Of a stretch of DNA of 64,000 bases, positions 60,501 to 64,000 are shown piece by piece. Within the stretch, counting starts at the first letter, position 1. Each line of letters begins with the position of its first letter. The notes beneath the pieces were generated by a model. The model saw only the letters and a program-made list of their open reading frames with translations, was not told the origin of the DNA and ran no database searches. Source of the DNA: Brachionus manjavacas. Lineage: Eukaryota; Rotifera; Eurotatoria; Ploima; Brachionidae. The DNA lies in assembly GCA_019054805.1 (NCBI GenBank), contig JAHQIY010000007.1:2795501-2859500 (forward strand), written 5' to 3'. Both the position numbers and the translations under genes were made by a program.

Positions 60501-62396
60501 TATTTCTCACTTTTTTTGTAACAATTATTACGAACTTTTCATTTCATAAATCGCTTTTTTCATCTAAACATAAAGATAAGAAAATTAAAATTTTTGAAAA
60601 TATTTGGTTTGTTCTCATTAGAATCATAGATGTTTTTTTTTTTTTTACTAATGTTCATTTTTAAATCTTTATTTCTTTGTTCATTTATTCAATACATGTA
60701 AATTAGTGGAGACAGTGGTGATTAGAGACTAAAGCAGAAGTTGAAGTCGAATAGGAAAGTCATTCGAAAATTTATCATCATCGCCATTTAGAGTTGCAAG
60801 CACGAAAAAGAAAAAAAACGAAACTAAATTCATTCATTTGAAAGATTTGCATTTAAATTATGATAATATTGAAATATTTATGAGTTTTTGGATGATTATT
60901 GATTATTTTAGCCGAAATTTAGGCCATGTTCAAAAATTAAGTTTTTCGATTGTGCTTTATTATCATAGAGGCCCAACAGTCACAATAAAGTCTTTGATGG
61001 AAATTTTGCTAAGTTTGTTTTAGAATTTTTATGATACCGTAGGAGCATCGTCACCATCATCAATTGATTAGAGTTAACTGGTTTTGAGCCAAACCATGAA
61101 AATGAATGTCACTCTAAAAAAGATAAATTTAATTAAAAGCATTTTTATCAAAAGGCATTTCCGTAATTTGGTGGATTTTTAATTAGACAAAAATTTTTTT
61201 TTTCTAAAATTATTAGGAACAGTGCATTCATTTGTGAGGATATTCCAAATTTCCTAAATAAAAATCCTAAAATTGATTTTTGAAAAATTTTTAAATTTAA
61301 AAATAAAAGAGTGAATTGAACAAAATTTTGACCACATCCTCAAAATTGAGTCGAGTTCGCTCAAAAAACGCGCTTACTTAAATTTTATTCTATTTTTAGT
61401 AGGCGTTTTATAATGTATTGAATAGATCAACAAAAATTTATTATTCATTAATTTTTGGATTATATACTTTAAAAAAAAACTTAAATTTATTGCATTTTGT
61501 CTAAATTTAATCAACTAATCTGCTGACAAAATTTAATGCATTAATAAAATTCACTTTCCCATTCTGTTAAATTAGATTAGAAAAAAAAAGAATTTGAATT
61601 CAATGGTCATTGTGAATTTTATCTAATAACAAAACTTAAAAAATAAATCTACTAAGATGATTCAAGAGTTTTTTAATTAGCTTTTTTTTCAAATCTTAAT
61701 CCCAAGTTCAAAATATTCTGAATTAAAAAATTAAAATGAAAACAAAAAACATACTAGACAAGTTGACAAGGAAGTTGTTCCTTAAAATAAAAATTCTATT
61801 TGCACAAATATTTAATTATTGACAATTATTTTAAGTTAAATTAAATGATAATGCAAATTTGACAATCACCAAAAAATGAGAAAAAATTAAATATCTTGTT
61901 GAGAAAAACATCTTATTTTGTTTTTAAAAAATATTTATATGAAAAACGCTGAATGCTCAGAACAAACTCATGATATTTAGAAGAAAATCACTAAGAATAC
62001 ATTGAGCAAAATATTAGAAAAATAACGTGCTCGGAAGATTATTTCCCTCCTTAATTGTGAAGAGCGGCTCGGCAAAAAAGAGTCTTTATTCTAAATCAAA
62101 AATATCTACGTGTCGCCTAATTTTCGGTTTAAAATCTCATTAAAAATAATAAATCCATAAGCTCTTTTTTCAAATAAAAAATAGTCTCAGTGAATTTCGA
62201 AAATCACTAAGCCCACACAAATCCTATCAATTTCAAATTTCAAATTAAATATTTTCCAAGTATCAGTTTAAATTTAAATCCTTAAATCAGGTAAAAATGA
62301 CATTTGAACGCACTGTTCAATTTTCTATTTCACTGACCCAAATATTTGTGACGAAAAGCTTATTGTATACTCAAATTTTTTGCATTCAATTTTTGT
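60501..62396. promoter_or_regulatory. Upstream region of FNDC3, otherwise empty
   Basis: 1.9 kb of A+T-rich DNA with small G+C-richer patches near 60700-60800 and 61030-61110 that could be non-coding first exons. No specific motif recognised. Confidence 0.35.
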
Positions 62397-62621
62397 TTGA
62401 TGATGATTAAAACAAAAGCACGAAAGGAAGTTTATCGAGGAACTAAAGAAAAGGTTGCGAAAAGACAACCAATTTTAAATGAAAAAAAAATATGTAGACA
62501 GAAAGCTTTAGATTTTTATAAATTAAGAAAAACAAAACAATACGTGGGCAAATTAAGTTTGATAAATATAAAAAGAGAGGCATTCGTCGACCCTAATCGG
62601 ACTTTCATAACAAATTTATGA
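62397..62621 (+). CDS. Short basic protein, hypothetical
   Basis: 74 codons from ATG 62397 (further ATGs at 62400 and 62403), stop at 62619-62621. Very lysine/arginine-rich, with VYRGTKEKVAKRQPILN and a C-terminus REAFVDPNRTFITNL. The tail and the preceding LDFYKLRKTK weakly recall the N-terminal region of nucleolar GTP-binding protein 2 (GNL2), so a relic first exon of such a gene is one reading. No downstream GTPase exons were found. It may equally be a small lineage-specific gene or chance. Confidence 0.3.
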   Translation: MMMIKTKARKEVYRGTKEKVAKRQPILNEKKICRQKALDFYKLRKTKQYVGKLSLINIKREAFVDPNRTFITNL

Positions 62622-64000
62622 AATAGGGCTCTCAACTTACCGCTGTTAAATATATACTCGTATAGATAGATAAAACTTGTTCACAACAAATTGAAATCGA
62701 ATAATTTAACTTTATCTTTTAATTTGAAAAATTTATTTTTCAAAGATAAGATTGATATCTATTTCAATTTGAAAAAGCTCAAAAAAATCAACTTTATCTT
62801 ATTCGGTTTCTTTTCTAAAGTTGCTTGATATTTTGACAATTTAATCTTTATTTTGATCGAATGATTAATAAGACTAAGTAAAAAAAATAAAATATTATTT
62901 AATCATTTTTAGGTAGTATCTTATTGATTTAAATCAAGAAGAATTAATTTAAAATTTATTGATGGATAGTTACATTTTGAAAAAAAAATTCAAAATGACA
63001 AGACGAAAAATATTGATGAAAATTTATCTTATTAATTCTGATTCTGACAATTTTCCATATTTAAATTTATAGCTTGAATATTTTTTTTTTGCATATTAGA
63101 AAAATCATCGTCAAAATTTCCCTTTAGACCTTATGGATATCTGTTTTATTGATAAATCAAAAAAAATAAATTTTTCGGACCATCATTAACAACACTAAAT
63201 TAAAAGTGAAGCATCTTATTTGTAAAAGTAATAATTTTAATACATGACATTTTGAAATTATTTTTATTTTCAAAAACATAATTAATAATCTAAAATCTGG
63301 TTTTGAAAATAGCTGTGATCTTAAATGTAAGGATATGCAGAAGATCAAAAATTTTGATGAGTAAAACAGCATGATGGGCGACTTGCCAGTTTGAAACTCG
63401 AGTAATATCTCACAAAAATATAATTAATAATAAAAAATTAAAATAAGCTAACTGCTTATAATGCAGTCAATGTTCCAGAGTTTTTTTTCATTATTTCCTT
63501 TAGGGTATCTAACATTGATGAATAATAAATATCATCTCACATGGAAACAATTTTTTAATTGATCGCTATTAAAAAATATAAAAAAGCTTAAATTTTCGAA
63601 TTTCTGAATTCACATGCGTATTTTTTTCAAATTGATGCTAAATTTCATCAAGCTACTCGTGAAAAATAGGCGGATTCGTAATTATATCAAAAGATTATTC
63701 TTTTAGCTAAACCGTCATTTATATTAAAGCAAGTACTAATTTTTTTCAAACAGAAAGAACATTTATGAAATTAAAATAGCAATTAAAAAAATTTTCTTAA
63801 TCAATAATATCAAAAATCCAAAAACATAAAAAATTCCTATTGCTGATAAGGCTTTAAATAATCCCATTAAATGAGTCATGATTCAATTCCTAAATGAAAA
63901 ATGAAAAATTTATTAGTTATTAAAAAAATTCTTAAATAACTCAATTGTCGATGAAATGTTATTAATTAAAATGTCTGTATATGTTTTTTTTTCTGGAATC
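62622..64000. other. A+T-rich end of window, no feature seen
   Basis: No gene, repeat or RNA recognised in the last 1.4 kb. Confidence 0.5.

Noticed and set aside
60838..61023. 61-codon plus frame in the FNDC3 upstream region
   Set aside because: No ATG at its start, hydrophobic A+T-driven composition, no splice support.
63157..63372. 71-codon minus frame near the right edge
   Set aside because: Leu/Phe/Lys-rich composition expected from A+T-rich noise, no ATG context or homology.
1..64000. CRISPR arrays, rRNA, tRNA or riboswitches
   Set aside because: No regularly spaced direct repeats, no conserved rRNA blocks and no cloverleaf with a T-loop were recognised; the window is eukaryotic.

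Overview
The window is nuclear DNA from a ciliated invertebrate. It is very A+T-rich (about three quarters A+T by eye). Genes are split by many introns of about 48-60 nt plus a few of 0.6-3.4 kb, with GT..AG borders. The gene set (axonemal dynein, dynein assembly factor, CYP2-type P450, amidated neuropeptide precursor, EMRE, FNDC3, PTBP) is metazoan. Base composition, compact introns and the mix of LINE and hAT debris would suit a gnathiferan or other spiralian such as a monogonont rotifer; that placement is inference, no marker here proves it. Gene models were built by joining reading frames across splice sites and checking phase and fit to remembered family sequences.

Layout. 1-3.4 kb: 5' half of DIS3L2 (minus), running off the left edge. 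4.4-5.2 kb: decayed Tc1/mariner element. 5.4-9.4 kb: MTPAP and COMMD2, same strand, 120 bp apart. 10.8-30.4 kb: a complete 14-exon DNAH7-type axonemal dynein heavy chain (minus, 4040 codons), with an intact cytochrome P450 nested in intron 9 (same strand) and a small secreted-protein gene nested in intron 4 (opposite strand). 31.0-33.3 kb: DAW1, a ciliary dynein assembly factor, head-to-head with the dynein gene; the 631-bp shared promoter has an RFX X-box-like palindrome. 33.8-34.2 kb: neuropeptide precursor predicted to give two Pro-Phe-(Lys/Arg)-Trp-amide peptides. 35.1-36.2 kb: an unidentified four-exon minus-strand gene fragment. 37.1-39.2 kb: EMRE/SMDT1 and LRR1, same strand, 122 bp apart. 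42.3-45.9 kb: complete polypyrimidine-tract-binding protein gene (minus) with a phase-symmetric cassette exon in RRM3. 47.0-47.6 kb: truncated LINE. 50.3-60.5 kb: FNDC3-type protein with nine FN3 domains and a C-terminal membrane anchor (minus), whose introns hold a 462-bp hAT-like element with perfect 8-bp target duplications and three LINE pieces. 60.5-64 kb: mostly empty.

Functional themes. DNAH7 and DAW1 both serve axonemal dynein and probably share control. DIS3L2 and PTBP act on cytoplasmic or nuclear RNA, MTPAP on mitochondrial RNA, EMRE on mitochondrial calcium uptake. There are no rRNA genes, no tRNA genes I could recognise and no CRISPR arrays. The items most worth pursuing are the neuropeptide precursor, the dynein/DAW1 bidirectional promoter, the two nested genes, the PTBP cassette exon and a recurring LINE 3'-end architecture (hairpin plus microsatellite).
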